The notes beneath the pieces are model-generated. The model was not told the DNA's origin. It did no database searches and saw only the letters and a program-made list of their open reading frames with translations. From assembly GCA_023213315.1 (NCBI GenBank), contig JAKCPI010006266.1, forward strand, positions 62,001 through 126,000: a stretch of DNA of 64,000 bases. Direction: 5' to 3'. The position numbers and the translations under genes are program-made. This document shows, piece after piece, positions 11,405 through 21,652 of the stretch; the first letter of the stretch is position 1; every line of letters starts with the position of its first letter. The stretch comes from Euborellia annulipes (Eukaryota; Arthropoda; Insecta; Dermaptera; Anisolabididae).

Positions 11405-11651
11405 CGGCTGAGAATGATAGTGGCGAAAGTCCGAAATTCAACAATTCAAGAAAAGGTGCTTGAAAGTTTTATAAACAAATAGTCTACATTTAAATAGGCG
11501 GACAACAAATGAATAGGCCAGAATCAATAGCAAAGAATGGGAATATATTTTTGCCACTTTGGTACTCAAAAGAGAAGACGTTTTAACAACATTTGGTAGG
11601 CTTAACTCAAAAATTAAATTTTCGGACTTTCGCCACTATGATTCTCAGCAG
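11405..11651 (+). mobile_element. Inverted-repeat element, copy 1
   Basis: The ends are inverted copies: GCTGAGAATGATAGTGGCGA at the left and CGCCACTATGATTCTCAGC at the right, with matches continuing through AAAGTCCGAAA. The interior matches, in reverse, 22978-23166, including AGTTTTATAAACA and TTTAGGCCAGAATCAAT-like segments. The 84-codon frame overlapping its right end is not a gene. Confidence 0.7.
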
Positions 11652-11734
11652 GAGATATTTAATTTAAGTTCAATTCCTGACTCCGTTAAAAAGAAGTTAG
11701 ATGCAATTACATCAATAGAGACAAATAGCAAATT

Positions 11735-11838
11735 AATACAGTTGAGGTATGCTTATGCTTCTCCTTTTGTTTTTATTTTCTTCCTGGCTGCATGTGACTA
11801 TTGGTCATTATAGGTCTTCGGACCTTATGCACCCATTC
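11735..11838 (+). mobile_element. Non-LTR retrotransposon 3' end with poly(A)
   Basis: CTTCCTGGCTGCATGTGACT, then GGTCTTCGGACCTTATG and ACCCATTC followed by an A run, match the 3' end of the reverse-transcriptase fragment at 25803-26505. This is therefore a strongly 5'-truncated copy of about 100 bp, as expected from incomplete target-primed reverse transcription. Confidence 0.7.
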
Positions 11839-13239
11839 AAAAAAAAAAAAAAAAAAGGTATATACTGAGTGTTTCTGAAATAGGCTGCCAAACTTCTGGA
11901 GTGGTTTTCTTAAATTCAAATAAAGAATAAACTTCCTTATTGCATAGGCCCAAAAATGCTTCGTTTTTCAGAAAGCAGCCATTTTATTTTCTTTTAAACA
12001 CTTTTATAAAGACTCTTGTCAGCTTTGAAGATTGTTCCAAAATAAAACCGAAATGTATGAAATTCACTGTCTACAACTATGCCAACCTATTACAAAAATC
12101 ATATAACTCATAAAGATTAAACAACAAGACAAGTTTAAAAATGTATACACACGTCAAAAACAACCTAAAAAAAACCAATACAGCACAATCAAACACAAAA
12201 CATTCACATATCTCTCTTAGCAAGCACCCCAACGTAAGCCAGTGTAAGTCAATACATTTCCCAGAGATATTTTCAATTCTGATCATTGAATCCGAGTTAC
12301 TCAAATGAGGAACATGTATAAGAGAGATGCAAAAAAAAAAAATTCACTGTGATTTTTCTGTGTGTGTATATTTATTATTCAATTTTTTCCGTGTAACTAA
12401 CTAATGAGGTTGTGTAAGGAAAAACGTAAGACATGAAGACCAAGACATAACAGTTCGATTTACCAGTACTGTACCCCACCAGTTTCTTTTTGAAGATATG
12501 ACAAAACTAATTGCTAAGCCAAAGTAGTGAGTGTTCTTTTAAGAAAAGGTTGGGGCTGAATGATTGTTCACAAAGGGTGGTTGATGATGCCAATAAAAGC
12601 GGCCAGGAACAAATATGACAACATTTTAGATATAAAAGTCACTGAGGTGTGTGAAAGTTTTTTTTTTTTTTTTTAATAGCTGCGTGTCTGTGGAGTTTTA
12701 GTGCCGAATTGAGTTGAATGGCTTTTGCCTGTGGGGTCAAACCAGAAGTCATCCCGATAGGGCCATTTGGTACCGAATGATGCGAATCCGGAAAAGACCC
12801 CCACCCTCTCTTTACATGAGTGCTGAGTTCAGGCGAAATTACTATTCAATTGAAATGTTAACAGATTATCATATATATTCGATATTTGTTGTAATATTAA
12901 TAAACCAAAACTTCGGTCATGAAAATAAATAAAATATTAATACTTTTTATCGTAATAGTTGAAGATCAAGGATAGACAAATACAATTCCAACTACCCTAC
13001 CAGGTTTGATAAATCAAAGGATTTAGTATTTTTTGAAACTCATTAGATGCCGAGAGAATTATAAACCGAAACTCCTCTACCATGCTGATTTTTCGGCAAT
13101 GGTTTAAGAAGGGAAAAACAAAACAAAGTTTTGTATTTTTCCAAAATCCAAATATTAGCAATAATAAATTATAATGCAGAATTGGAGATATCAGCCAAAT
13201 TGGGATTATCTAGGTTCAATAAAACTCTCAGAATAAGAA
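11839..13239. other. AT-rich stretch, nothing recognised
   Basis: A 72-codon plus frame at 12714-12932 lies partly in a GC-richer patch following a T run at about 12660, but it has no recognisable domain. No repeats shared with the rest of the window were seen. Confidence 0.4.
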
Positions 13240-13485
13240 GTTTCGGCCTGAGTTTATTTGACCATCTTCAGTTATTGGGAATTATACACATGCAAGTGCA
13301 CATGTGATCAAACCAGGACTCGTCAATAATAAAATTTAGAATTATCTCTGAGCTTGGGCACAGTAGCCATATAATTTTGTATGAAGCAAATAAATTGTAT
13401 TATTGACAAGTCCTGGTTTGATCACATGTGCACTTGCATTATGTGCAAAATTCCCAATAACTGAATATGGCCAAATAAACTCAGG
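13240..13485. mobile_element. Palindromic element with hammerhead-like core
   Basis: Arms of about 85-90 bp (about 13246-13333 and 13396-13483) are inverted copies, including GATCAAACCAGGACT and its complement. The minus strand of the left arm holds an intact core: CTGAAGA, a stem GGTC...GGCC with a T-G pair, then GAAAC (13240-13271). In the right arm the core has decayed to CTGAATATGGCC. The centre of about 60 bp is unpaired. Confidence 0.6.
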
Positions 13486-13564
13486 TAGAGCTTTCTTTGA
13501 AAAAAGATGGAATGTTTTTCAAACAACGCTCAAATAAACTGAAACAAAGCCAGTCAATATATCG

Positions 13565-13707
13565 TTTAAGATAACAAATTTGCGAGATAAGTTCGTGTTT
13601 GATTGGGCAAAAATTGCGCCCCCTGGTGTCGAACCGGGACCTCCACGCTTTCGCGGCGGGCGGACTCCCCAAAACACGAACGTGTCTCGCAAATTTGTTA
13701 TCTTAAA
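13565..13707 (-). mobile_element. Terminal-inverted-repeat element with tRNA-like core
   Basis: 36 bp terminal inverted repeats, 13565-13600 (GATAACAAATTTGCGAGA...) and 13672-13707, flank a 71 bp core. On the minus strand the core holds GGTTCGACACC, one base from the polymerase III B box, after GCGAAAGCGTGGAGGTCCC. The core is much richer in G and C than anything nearby. Either a DNA transposon captured a tRNA-like sequence or a tRNA-related element was flanked by an inverted duplication. Confidence 0.65.
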
Positions 13708-14344
13708 TAATATATAACAGGATCAAGAGATTTTTTTAAGAGCACTCTATTTTTCTAAAAAAATTAATTTCTGAAGTAAATAATATCCGATATTTTCTAT
13801 TTAAACAATTTATCTTGGATTATATTACCAAGATCGATAGTTAATAAGAGGAAATGCTCTTAGAGTTTTTTTTTTTTTTTTTTTTTTTTAAAGCCAAAAA
13901 AAATTGCAAAATCAAAGAAAACTAGGCAGAGGCGTCATTTCAAATTTTTCTTGAGAGGGGGAGAATTTTCTAAATTAACAGAAAATTTACTCACAAATAG
14001 GTACCTCAATTTTGGCCAAAAGATATTTAATTTAATTAGTTTTGAAATATTGAAATATACTATTTATAATAATATAAAATTTAAAAAGGATCAGAGTCTG
14101 GGAGAGGGGTCAAATGCCCCCCACCCCTGTTCCCTCTCCAAATGATGTCCCTGAAACTAGAGTTGTGGTTAGTTATGAAATGTGACCAATTTAAGGGTAG
14201 CCGAAAGCCGACAAGGTAATGAAAAAACAATCCGTCGAAAGAATGAAACCTTTTCTATTCTGTAGCAACTTAGGTATCCAGGTAGTATATTTAAATAAAA
14301 GAAGTAGCCTACATTTTATTGTGTTCTTTATACTTCTTTTTTAA
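13708..14344. other. AT-rich stretch, nothing recognised
   Basis: A T run at about 13866-13889 and no gene-like frame. The 64-codon frame at 13951 has AT-driven composition and no recognisable feature. Confidence 0.5.
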
Positions 14345-14405
14345 ATTTGTTTAAGGCATTTTTCTGCATCTGAGGCCATTTAGACCCCGTCTCTATTTAT
14401 CTCAT
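14345..14405 (-). mobile_element. SINE tail-domain fragment
   Basis: TTCTGCATCTGAGGCCATTT followed by AGACCCCGTCTCTATTTAT is the reverse of the tail AAATAAAGACCGGGTCTAAATGGCCT..TGCC seen at 19026-19195 and 34665-34847. The tRNA-like head is not visible. Confidence 0.5.
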
Positions 14406-14596
14406 TTTCTTTATACTTAAGGGCAAAAGAGATAAAAGAAAAATTTTACTCAAAACAAAAAATTTTTTTTTTGCAACAAGAACACGCCTTCGAGTTAAAA
14501 AAAAATGAATTTTTTAACATATAATTAGCTATTTGGGGTATAAAGAAAGTTTTGTGAAGTTACTCATTGTCAACTTAATCAAGGCATATTTATAAA

Positions 14597-14672
14597 AATC
14601 TGGTGTGACTGGCGCACAGCACACAACTTTCAATTACCGAAGGTAATGAAGGTCCACTGTTACACTACGAAA
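14597..14672 (-). mobile_element. DH element, large-hairpin end
   Basis: AATCTGGTGTGACTGGCGCA and ACAACTTTCAATTACCGAAG are the outer arm and loop of the large terminal hairpin. The returning arm is largely lost and the rest of the element is absent. Confidence 0.65.
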
Positions 14673-15994
14673 ACAGCATTAAAAAAAAAAAAATGTTAAG
14701 TCTACAAATAAGTCTATATTTTGATGGAATATTTTACCAAAAATTTATTCAAAGAATTAAATGGTTAATTATATTTTTACTCTCCTTAGTGAAACATATA
14801 AAGTATTTGTTTTTTCTATTTTAATATTAATTTTTTATATTCCCTCTTCCAACTTTTTATTTAAATAAATTTTAATTCAATTATATTATATATGCATAAA
14901 AATATTTAAAAGATTTACATATGTATAGTATATGAAAAAACAAATTATTTTGAATAAAAAAAATTAAATTATTTATTGCTTTAGCTCAGAAATTTTGCGA
15001 TAAATTTTTTACTGCCAGTGTAAATTAACAATCTAACTTTAGCGACCACCCCCTAGCCATGAGGAAATTTGCAATTAAAATTTGAATTTTCATGTTAATG
15101 AAAAAAATTGTTAGGAATTGTTATATATTTAGATACTGAAATTGAAATGAGAAAATAAGTACTTTTATAAAAAGATCTTTTCAGCATTCGAGGCCATTTA
15201 TATTCGGTTATTAATTTGAATATATCATGGGAAATTTTAATTAATTGATTTTTAGACCAGGCATGCCTCGGTTGAAATTTTTTAATTTCAAATTCAACAG
15301 TTATTAAAAAAAAATTAATAATTTAATTAATAAGTGTTCTGTTGTTGTAGACTGTAGTAATTAATTTTCACAATCCCTCCGTTAGGAAAAATAATAAATT
15401 TTAAACAAACAGAAGATCCAGAATGAAAGAAGAAAAATTCAATGTTAAGGTCAATTCACACGTGTTTTTTCATGCAGGCAGGTATCTCACACGGTTCTCC
15501 CCTGGGTATGACGTCATTTATGACCCTTCCGAACATTTCCTTGCGGATTTTGCTAATAGTATATTAGCCTATTGAAGATCAAAGTCACATTTTCCACTTT
15601 ATTCATAGAAAAGATGCAGATATGGCTGTTTTTTAATCAATAATTTATTTATTTATTTATTTTGTTTTTTTATTTCTATAATGATGTAAATAATTCAAAA
15701 GTATTGTAATTAGATAAAAAATTTAATTTGTCGATGTTTCAATCATAAATGCCCTTTGGCAGTTGTTAGAGAAAAACACGTCTTAAGTAATTTATCAAAT
15801 ATTTTGGCACTGTGAAATTTTTAGTTGATAAAATCCCATTTTTATGCTGATTTGTAGTTTAAATATCAGCAATTTAAAAAAATCGCCATCCAGTTGTAGA
15901 TAGTATTCGGCATTAAGTTAAAAGGAATTAAAAAAAAAAATTTCAAATTTAAATTGTTAAACATCTCAGTTTTTCTTAATTGCTACATAATTTC
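14673..15994. other. AT-rich stretch with CRE-like site and a SINE-tail trace
   Basis: A perfect TGACGTCA lies at 15509-15516 in a GC-richer patch, 15450-15560, that also holds CACACGTG. These match cAMP-response and E-box consensus sites, but no start site or gene is visible nearby. CATTCGAGGCCATTTATA at about 15185 is a decayed SINE-tail trace. Confidence 0.35.
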
Positions 15995-16862
15995 AAAAAA
16001 AAAATCTGGAATGACTATTCGCACACCACACAACTCGCTTACCTTCTCGGTAAATGAAAGTTGTGTTCTGTGCTTGTCAGATAAGAATTTAGTGTCGACA
16101 TATTTAGTTTCCGACATTAGACCCTACATCATTCAAGATGTAAAATTTATAAAAATGGAAAATTTTATATTTTGTTATCATGGCAATTATTTCTCCAATC
16201 TTTCCTATGACAAGAGTAAAGTAAAGTGTGATTCAAACAACTTTGAAGGCAAAATCAGAAAATACATTTGATTGATTTTCGGTTTCACTGCGGTTTATTT
16301 GAAAATATACAACGTTTCGGCCACTCATTCTGTGGCCTTCTTCAGGTACAATTCAGCCGAGATTACAATGGTTATTATATCTGTGACAATTAGTTCAATT
16401 AATTCAAATGAGATTGTCACAGATTGAAGCAGCTGAATTGTACCTGAAGAAGGCCACAGAATGAGTGACCGAAACGTTGTAATTTTTACAAATAAACCAC
16501 AGTTCGAAAATCAAATTATTTTATTAACGATGACAACTGTGAAAGCCTAAACTCCAAAATACAAAATCGTTAGAGTCAATTTTGAAAAAATCGAAAAAAA
16601 AGTACATCAGTAAAATACTAGTACTCTTTGGCCGATTTTATTTAAAAGCTTATTTTTACGCCTCAGGAGGATACTGAACTTAAATATAAAATTTCGACCT
16701 TGTAAGTTCATTTCCCTCTTCTTTTAAATTGAACGCACACTCCACACACATAGAACACTTTTTTGGGCCCTGGGAGACTCAAAATCTCGACATAAAATTT
16801 TGACATTAATCTATATCTACTTTATTTATTTAATATATAGGTAAGAGAAAGTAATAAGTGAT
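15995..16862 (-). mobile_element. DH element interrupted by a palindrome
   Basis: The left part starts AAAAAATCTGGAATGACTAT and follows the DH order through the hairpin, GTGTCGACATATTTAGTTTC and AAAGTAAAGTG. The right part resumes at about 16540 with AAAATCGTTAGAGTCAATTT and ends GGTAAGAGAAAGTA. The gap is the palindrome at 16268-16517. The 105-codon frame at 15954 is DH sequence and not a gene. Confidence 0.8.
16268..16517. mobile_element. Palindromic element with two hammerhead-like cores
   Basis: Arms of about 90 bp begin TTTGATTGATTTTCGG and end CGAAAATCAAA. Each arm holds an intact core. On the plus strand CTGAAGA at 16444, a stem GGCCAC/GTGACC with one mismatch, and GAAAC at 16471-16475. 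On the minus strand of the left arm (16314-16345) the stem is a perfect GGCCAC/GTGGCC. The preserved stem on both sides argues that the RNA fold, not the protein frame, is what both arms have in common. Confidence 0.7.
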
Positions 16863-17527
16863 CCAAGATCCTATAACACCAACAAAATAAGAAATAGAAA
16901 TGAATGACAGCTGATATAAGAAGCATAATTAAACAAATTATTTTAAAAATTAAGAGAAAATATGAGATATATTATACCATAATAGTAGGGATATTGCTGA
17001 TACGAAGTGCTGGCGTATGGATTAGTATTAGTATTAGTATACATGGTGATGATGGCTTGCGACTTGTTGCACGTTATCAAAGTGACTGACTGCGGCTATT
17101 TCTGCCCGGAGGGATGGAGACTGTTAGGGGTGGGTGTGCTACTCTGAAGATGCGTGCGCACTATATAGACTCTATCGAAACTCCCTCAGTGTTCAAGGGT
17201 GTTACCCCCACTCCAAGGCTTTCAACCCTTCTCCTTCGTTCTCTGGTCAAGAGAGACACAAACAGAACCTTGGAAGGGAGAGAAAAACATATGGGAAATG
17301 GCTTTTAATTTTCAACCCTTCTTTACATAATTAAACATTTAAACTTAGAAGAGGCGCGCTATTAGGCAGCAGCTTCAACAAACACATGGAGTTTTTTTTT
17401 TTTTTTTTTTACTCTTAAATAAATTTCGATAAAGGAGATAAAATTTGATAATGAAGATGAGAGAAGAACAAAAATGTAAATTTAATTTAAGTCTAAACAA
17501 TACTGTAGATAGGACATAACTATTAAT
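16863..17527. other. Mostly single-copy stretch
   Basis: A GC-richer patch at 17100-17310 has two overlapping frames of about 65 codons, but neither shows a domain, and both keep AT-rich third positions typical of chance. A T run is at about 17392-17410. Confidence 0.4.
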
Positions 17528-17785
17528 CAAGGGCGAATCCAGATGAGTTTTTCAGGCTGGGAGGGGGTAATTTTTTGTCTAGTATTTCCATCAATATCCT
17601 CGATATCGAATTTTTGACACAATCGCAATATTACATATATAGGTAAGAGAAAATAAATATATATAGTCTATAGGTTTACAAATCAAATTTTTAAAATTGT
17701 ATATAATTTAATTTCGCCAAAAAAAAAATTCTCAAATCTCGGGGGGGTAATTATCTCCTTAACCCCCCCCCCCTCCTAAACAGAA
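17528..17785. mobile_element. hAT-like element, decayed
   Basis: It begins CAAGGGCGAATCCAG, almost the left end of the element at 35723-35977 (CAAGGGCGGATCCAG), and ends in a similar block of G then C runs with GGGGTAATTA. The right end is not clean and no perfect target duplication is seen. A DH terminal fragment (CGATATCGAATTTTTGACAC to GGTAAGAGAAAATAAA, 17580-17662) sits inside. Confidence 0.5.
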
Positions 17786-18335
17786 TTACTAATATAAATT
17801 TTAATTTTGTTATAGGGCCTACTATTGCTTATAAAAAATTTAAAAAAAAAGACAAGATGTAGTACGAGTTTAAAAAAAAGTGATGTAAATACCATATAAC
17901 AGTACAATTGAAAAATATATTTGAGCTTAAGATATATATTAATTTAATTAAAGTTGTTGGAGTTAATGGCAATCAAATTAAGTTATTTACATGTGAGGCA
18001 AAAATAAGAAATCGATAATTGGAGGTTGTAAGAGGATTGAGAATTGCGTAAAATAAGAAATAAAAAATTCAGATCAAGTGGTTTTGACCTACACATAAAG
18101 GCCAAAAAAAAAAAAAAAAAAAAAAAAAACAGAAGACAATTGATATTCATGCATTTCTTTTAAAGGTCCTTAAACTTTTTAAAGCAAACCTAAAGACCCA
18201 AAGCCCCTAAAGCCTTTTAAAGCAAACCTCAAAAAGTAGAAATTGGTATAATTACATCTCTAACAGAGAAGGGGGAACCCTTAGAAGAAGAATTTTTAAG
18301 TATTTTGATTTGTCCTTTGATCGATAAAAAGGTTT
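17786..18335. other. AT-rich stretch, nothing recognised
   Basis: A 27-base A run lies at about 18103-18129. No repeat family or frame of interest was seen. Confidence 0.5.
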
Positions 18336-18478
18336 TTTCTTTCTCTTCCTATGTATATATGTAATATATATATAGAGAGAAAGTATTGGTTCATGTCAAA
18401 AATTCGATGTCGAGATTTTGATGGATCTTCACGTTTTGAGGTCCCCTGAATCAAAAAAGTGGTTTTCGCGACATGGTC

Positions 18479-18530
<52 letters not shown>

Positions 18531-19021
18531 TGTGTTCAATTTTAAGCATGAAGGAATTGAGCTACGAGGTTGAAATTTTATATTTAAGTTAAACACCCCC
18601 GGGACCGGAAAAATAAGCTTTTAATCAAAATCGGCCAAAGAGTACTAGTCTTTACTGATGTACTTTTTCAGTTTTTTTCGATTTTCTCAAAATTTGCTCC
18701 AACGATTTTTTTTAAATTCAAAAATCAATTATTTTTTAGATGCTCTTTAAAATGTATATTCTCATTTTGCGATTGAAATCTTCTGAAGACCACTTTACTC
18801 CTGTATTTCATAGGGAAGATAGGAGAAATGGTTGCCATGGTAACAAAATATAAATATTTTCCCATACTTATAAATTTTACATCTTGAATTCATATGTTCC
18901 GTACTGTCGGGAACTAAATATATGTCGACACAAAAAATCTGGTGTGACAAGCACAGAACACAACTTTCGATTACCGAAGGTAAGAGAAAGTTGTGTGCGT
19001 GCGCAGTACCAGATTTTTTTT
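18336..19021 (+). mobile_element. DH element, near-complete reference copy
   Basis: In order: TTTCTTTCTCTTCC and an AT hairpin closing AGAGAGAAAGTA; TCAAAAATTCGATGTCGAG; TTTTGAGGTCCCCTGAATC; GCGACATGGTCTGTC; a GT microsatellite; TTAAGCATGAAGGAATTGAG; AATCAAAATCGGCCAAAGAG; TTTTTTTCGATTTTCTC; an X-box palindrome at 18831-18844; and the large hairpin AATCTGGTGTGACAAGCACA ... CAGATTTTTTT. No coding region is supported. It is non-autonomous; what mobilises it is unknown. Confidence 0.85.
18478..18536. repeat. GT microsatellite inside DH element
   Basis: About 25 GT dinucleotides follow CTGTCT. Other DH copies have shorter GT or GACA tracts at the same point (21440, 40735, 51595, 63615), so the element carries a seed for microsatellite growth. 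Confidence 0.9.
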
Positions 19022-19025
19022 TTTG

Positions 19026-19195
19026 TTTTCATTTAAAGTCTTTTTCGGCAGAGAAGGCCATTTAGACCCGGTCTTTATTTATTTCACCTGGATTGGTAGT
19101 CAATCCAATTGAAACGATAAAAAGTTAATTCAAATTTGCTTTAAATTAAAATAAATATGGACGGAGTCTAAATGGCCCAATTTGTCAAAAAAAAA
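19026..19195. mobile_element. SINE tail domains in inverted pair
   Basis: The left part reads, in reverse, GTCTAAATGGCCTTCTCTG and GCCGAAAAAGAC. About 110 bp downstream the plus strand reads ATAAATATGGACGGAGTCTA followed by AATGGCCCAATTTGTC and an A run, the same domain in the opposite direction. The body between has GGATTGGTAGTCAATCC, itself palindromic. It lies directly against the DH copy at 18336. Confidence 0.55.
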
Positions 19196-19599
19196 ATTAC
19201 TATTTATTTATTTAAAAAACATAAGTGAATGCAGAAATTAGGAAGTTGCAAGAGTCATCAGATGAGAAAACAAATGAAGGAAGTTTCACATAAGTGAATA
19301 TTAATCCAAATAGGTTGGTTCACGAGCGAACGAATGATACATATATGAAGATGCAATTAAAAAAGGGCCGGAATGCAGCCCGAAGAAATTAATAAAAATT
19401 AAATCTCGATGTTTCGTGAAAAAATCGTTTTGTTTCCCAATTCTAAAAGCCAAAAGTACTGTGAATAATATATTTTTACAATAAAACCTTTGTAAAAATA
19501 CTCATTTCTGATATACACTTTAATTAATAAGAAAATGAATTTAACTTGTTAAATATTAATAATTAATTAGTTAAAAATAAAACTTTAATTTTAAGTCAT

Positions 19600-19705
19600 C
19601 CATGTATAAATGGAAACTTGGAAAATTGAGTCCTGATGATGGTTCTTTGAGTAACCGAAACTGATAACATTTGCAATGTCAGTCGCCAGTTATCATTAAA
19701 ATTTT
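19600..19705 (+). ncRNA. Hammerhead-like motif with three possible stems
   Basis: CTGATGA (19633-19639), a stem GGTT/AACC, and GAAAC (19657-19661) form the core. Downstream CTGATAAC can pair with GTTATCA (after CAATGTCAGTCGCCA) as a stem III with one mismatch, followed by TTA. GGAAAATT upstream pairs with AATTTTCC downstream, a possible stem I separated by a short internal loop. This is the only copy not in an obvious palindrome where all three helices can be drawn. Self-cleavage is not established. Confidence 0.4.
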
Positions 19706-20022
19706 CCGAAAATAAATATTTTGTAATATTTAAAATTCCGAAGACCAGAATAAAATATCACAAGTAAACCTTCTAGCAATCAATATATAATTGACTTGGA
19801 CTGTTTCCACTATATAATTTCAACTACTGAGGATGCCAACAACACTCCATAACATTGGACCTTCTCAACGAAATTTAAACATATCAGTAAGAAAAATTTA
19901 TTCAACAACCTGAAGAATCATTATAAAAAATAATAAACAACAAAATATACTTATTATTTAAATAGAAAATAAAACCAGCTGATTCAAATGCTGCATCTGA
20001 GTTCCTTTTATTTGGCATGTAT

Positions 20023-20217
20023 TTACTCAGACAGCTTGGAATATTGCAGTAATATTGTAAATCTTGCACAATATTGACAATATTGCAGCAATATTCGTAG
20101 GGTTACAAAGGGCATAGGAATATTGCTGCAATATTCCTTGTAAGGTTAGCTTGGAAAATTACAGCAATGATGTGCAAAATTTGATATATTGCTGGAATAT
20201 TCCAAGCTGTCTGGGTA
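20023..20217. mobile_element. Miniature inverted-repeat element
   Basis: The left end CAGACAGCTTGGAATATT and the right end AATATTCCAAGCTGTCTG are perfect inverted copies of at least 18 bp. Inside, AATATTGCAGCAATATT-type words repeat in both directions, so the whole element folds back. No target duplication is certain. Confidence 0.7.
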
Positions 20218-20382
20218 GAAGCACTTTATATTGTATATCTTAAATTGAGTGCTGGGACAATGCAAAGTCCTTGTTAAAATAAATCCGGGTCGGTTGCCCC
20301 AGTTGCCGGCTCCTAGAGGCAGCTCTGGTCATGAGGAATGTGAAGGTGGGCTAAAAGATAAGGACTAGGTGGTAAAATATGC

Positions 20383-20589
20383 ATGTTAAAATGCTGTGGC
20401 GAATTGGCTGTTAGGCATTTCGTGCAGAAATATTGGCCAAATAAAAGGACGCCAGATGAAATGTTTGGATCAGATGATTTTATTCCTAATTCTTCGTATC
20501 CCAGATATTTTCTTATTAATTTCACTAGGTGCATTAATCTGCAAATAGAAATGAATTCTATAGAGATTAATAAAATGCTGACCGATTAA
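20383..20589 (+). other. Possible coding remnant, 68 codons
   Basis: The frame from ATG at 20383 to TAA at 20587 has balanced composition including FGSDDFIPNSSYPRYFLIN, and lies in a GC-richer patch (20280-20470) not matched elsewhere in the window. The opposite strand is also open over most of it. I do not recognise a family. It may be an exon, a decayed gene or chance. Confidence 0.12.
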
Positions 20590-21248
20590 AAAAATTAGAT
20601 GAATACTTTTTAAGCATAATTATAGAATTTATTAATATAGCTTAATGTTGAATATTTAAAAATAGGAGATAAAAGATTTCTAATGATAAATTTAACTTCT
20701 CGGATTAAAAAAAAAAAAATATCAAATATTTTTAATTATTATTTTTTTTTTAATTAAAAAAAAATCTCTAAAAATAAAGATCAAAAAATATTTAAAAATA
20801 TAATTTAATGGGGCAACTTAGAGCCAACATGAATATCAATCAAAAAATTTTACGATCACTTAACATCTCTTTTACTAAGCGTATACTATATCGCACAAGT
20901 AAATGGTATTTTCTTTATAATTTTTTTTTCTTATATAATTATAACGCTTTTAAAATCAAATAGAAAATGGAGAAAAATTGAAGAATTCTCGAGTGAATGG
21001 AATGGAAAAAAAAAATTCAACCACTCCATTTTTATTAAGAACTTATATATCCTTATATATAGAATTGTACTAGAGTACTATATTCTATAAAATAAAAGAA
21101 GACATCTAGTAATCATTATCCCTTAGTACGTTGGTAATAATTTGAACAGGGAGAAAAAATAATATACACTTTTATTAAATCAAGAAAAGGTTTCAGATGC
21201 AGAGACTGGCAGTCAAAAATTTTTTCTTTAGTAGTTTAGTGGGCCGAC
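20590..21248. other. AT-rich stretch, nothing recognised
   Basis: Only short frames and A/T runs. No shared repeat was seen. Confidence 0.5.
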
Positions 21249-21277
21249 GTTTCGGTCTCGATAGAGACCATCCTCAG
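21249..21277 (-). ncRNA. Hammerhead-like core, solitary
   Basis: On the minus strand CTGAGGA, a perfect six-pair stem GGTCTC/GAGACC with loop TATC, then GAAAC and GTCGG. No inverted partner is visible; a DH element starts about 35 bp downstream, so the other arm may have been lost. Confidence 0.5.
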
Positions 21278-21311
21278 GGCTTTATTTATTTATAAAACAT
21301 TCATCTCTTTT

Positions 21312-21652
21312 GAGGTCTTTGGAGCGTATTTTGAGAAAATCGAAAAAATTGATAAAAAAGCTTATTTTCACGCCTCAGGGGGGTGCCTAACTTAAATATA
21401 AAATTCCAACCTCCTAGCTCAATTCCTTCATGCTTAAAATTGAACACACACACACACACACGATGACACAGACACACATACAGACAGACAGATAATGTTG
21501 CGAAAACCAATTTTTTTGGATTCAGGGGACTTCAAAACGTGTATATCCATCAATATCTCGACATCGAATTTATGACATGAATCCAATACTTTCTCTATAT
21601 ATATATATATGTATATTAACATATACATATAGGTAAGAGCAAGTAAAAACGA
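21312..21652 (-). mobile_element. DH element, half copy (AT-hairpin end)
   Basis: From GGAGCGTATTTTGAGAAAAT through AAGCTTATTTTCACGCCTCA, a CA/GACA microsatellite, ATATCTCGACATCGAATTTA and GGTAAGAGCAAGTA. The large-hairpin half is missing. The 88- and 69-codon minus frames here are DH sequence. Confidence 0.85.

Noticed and set aside
15509..15516. CRE-driven promoter
   Set aside because: The TGACGTCA match is perfect, but no start site, exon or conserved context is visible.
17114..17334. Two overlapping frames of 64 and 66 codons in a GC-richer patch
   Set aside because: Neither has a domain, a splice signal or a sensible codon bias, and both are open in overlapping frames.
20313..20534. 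73-codon minus frame opposite the 68-codon plus frame
   Set aside because: Only one of the two could be real and neither shows a recognisable family; kept only as a low-confidence plus-strand remnant.
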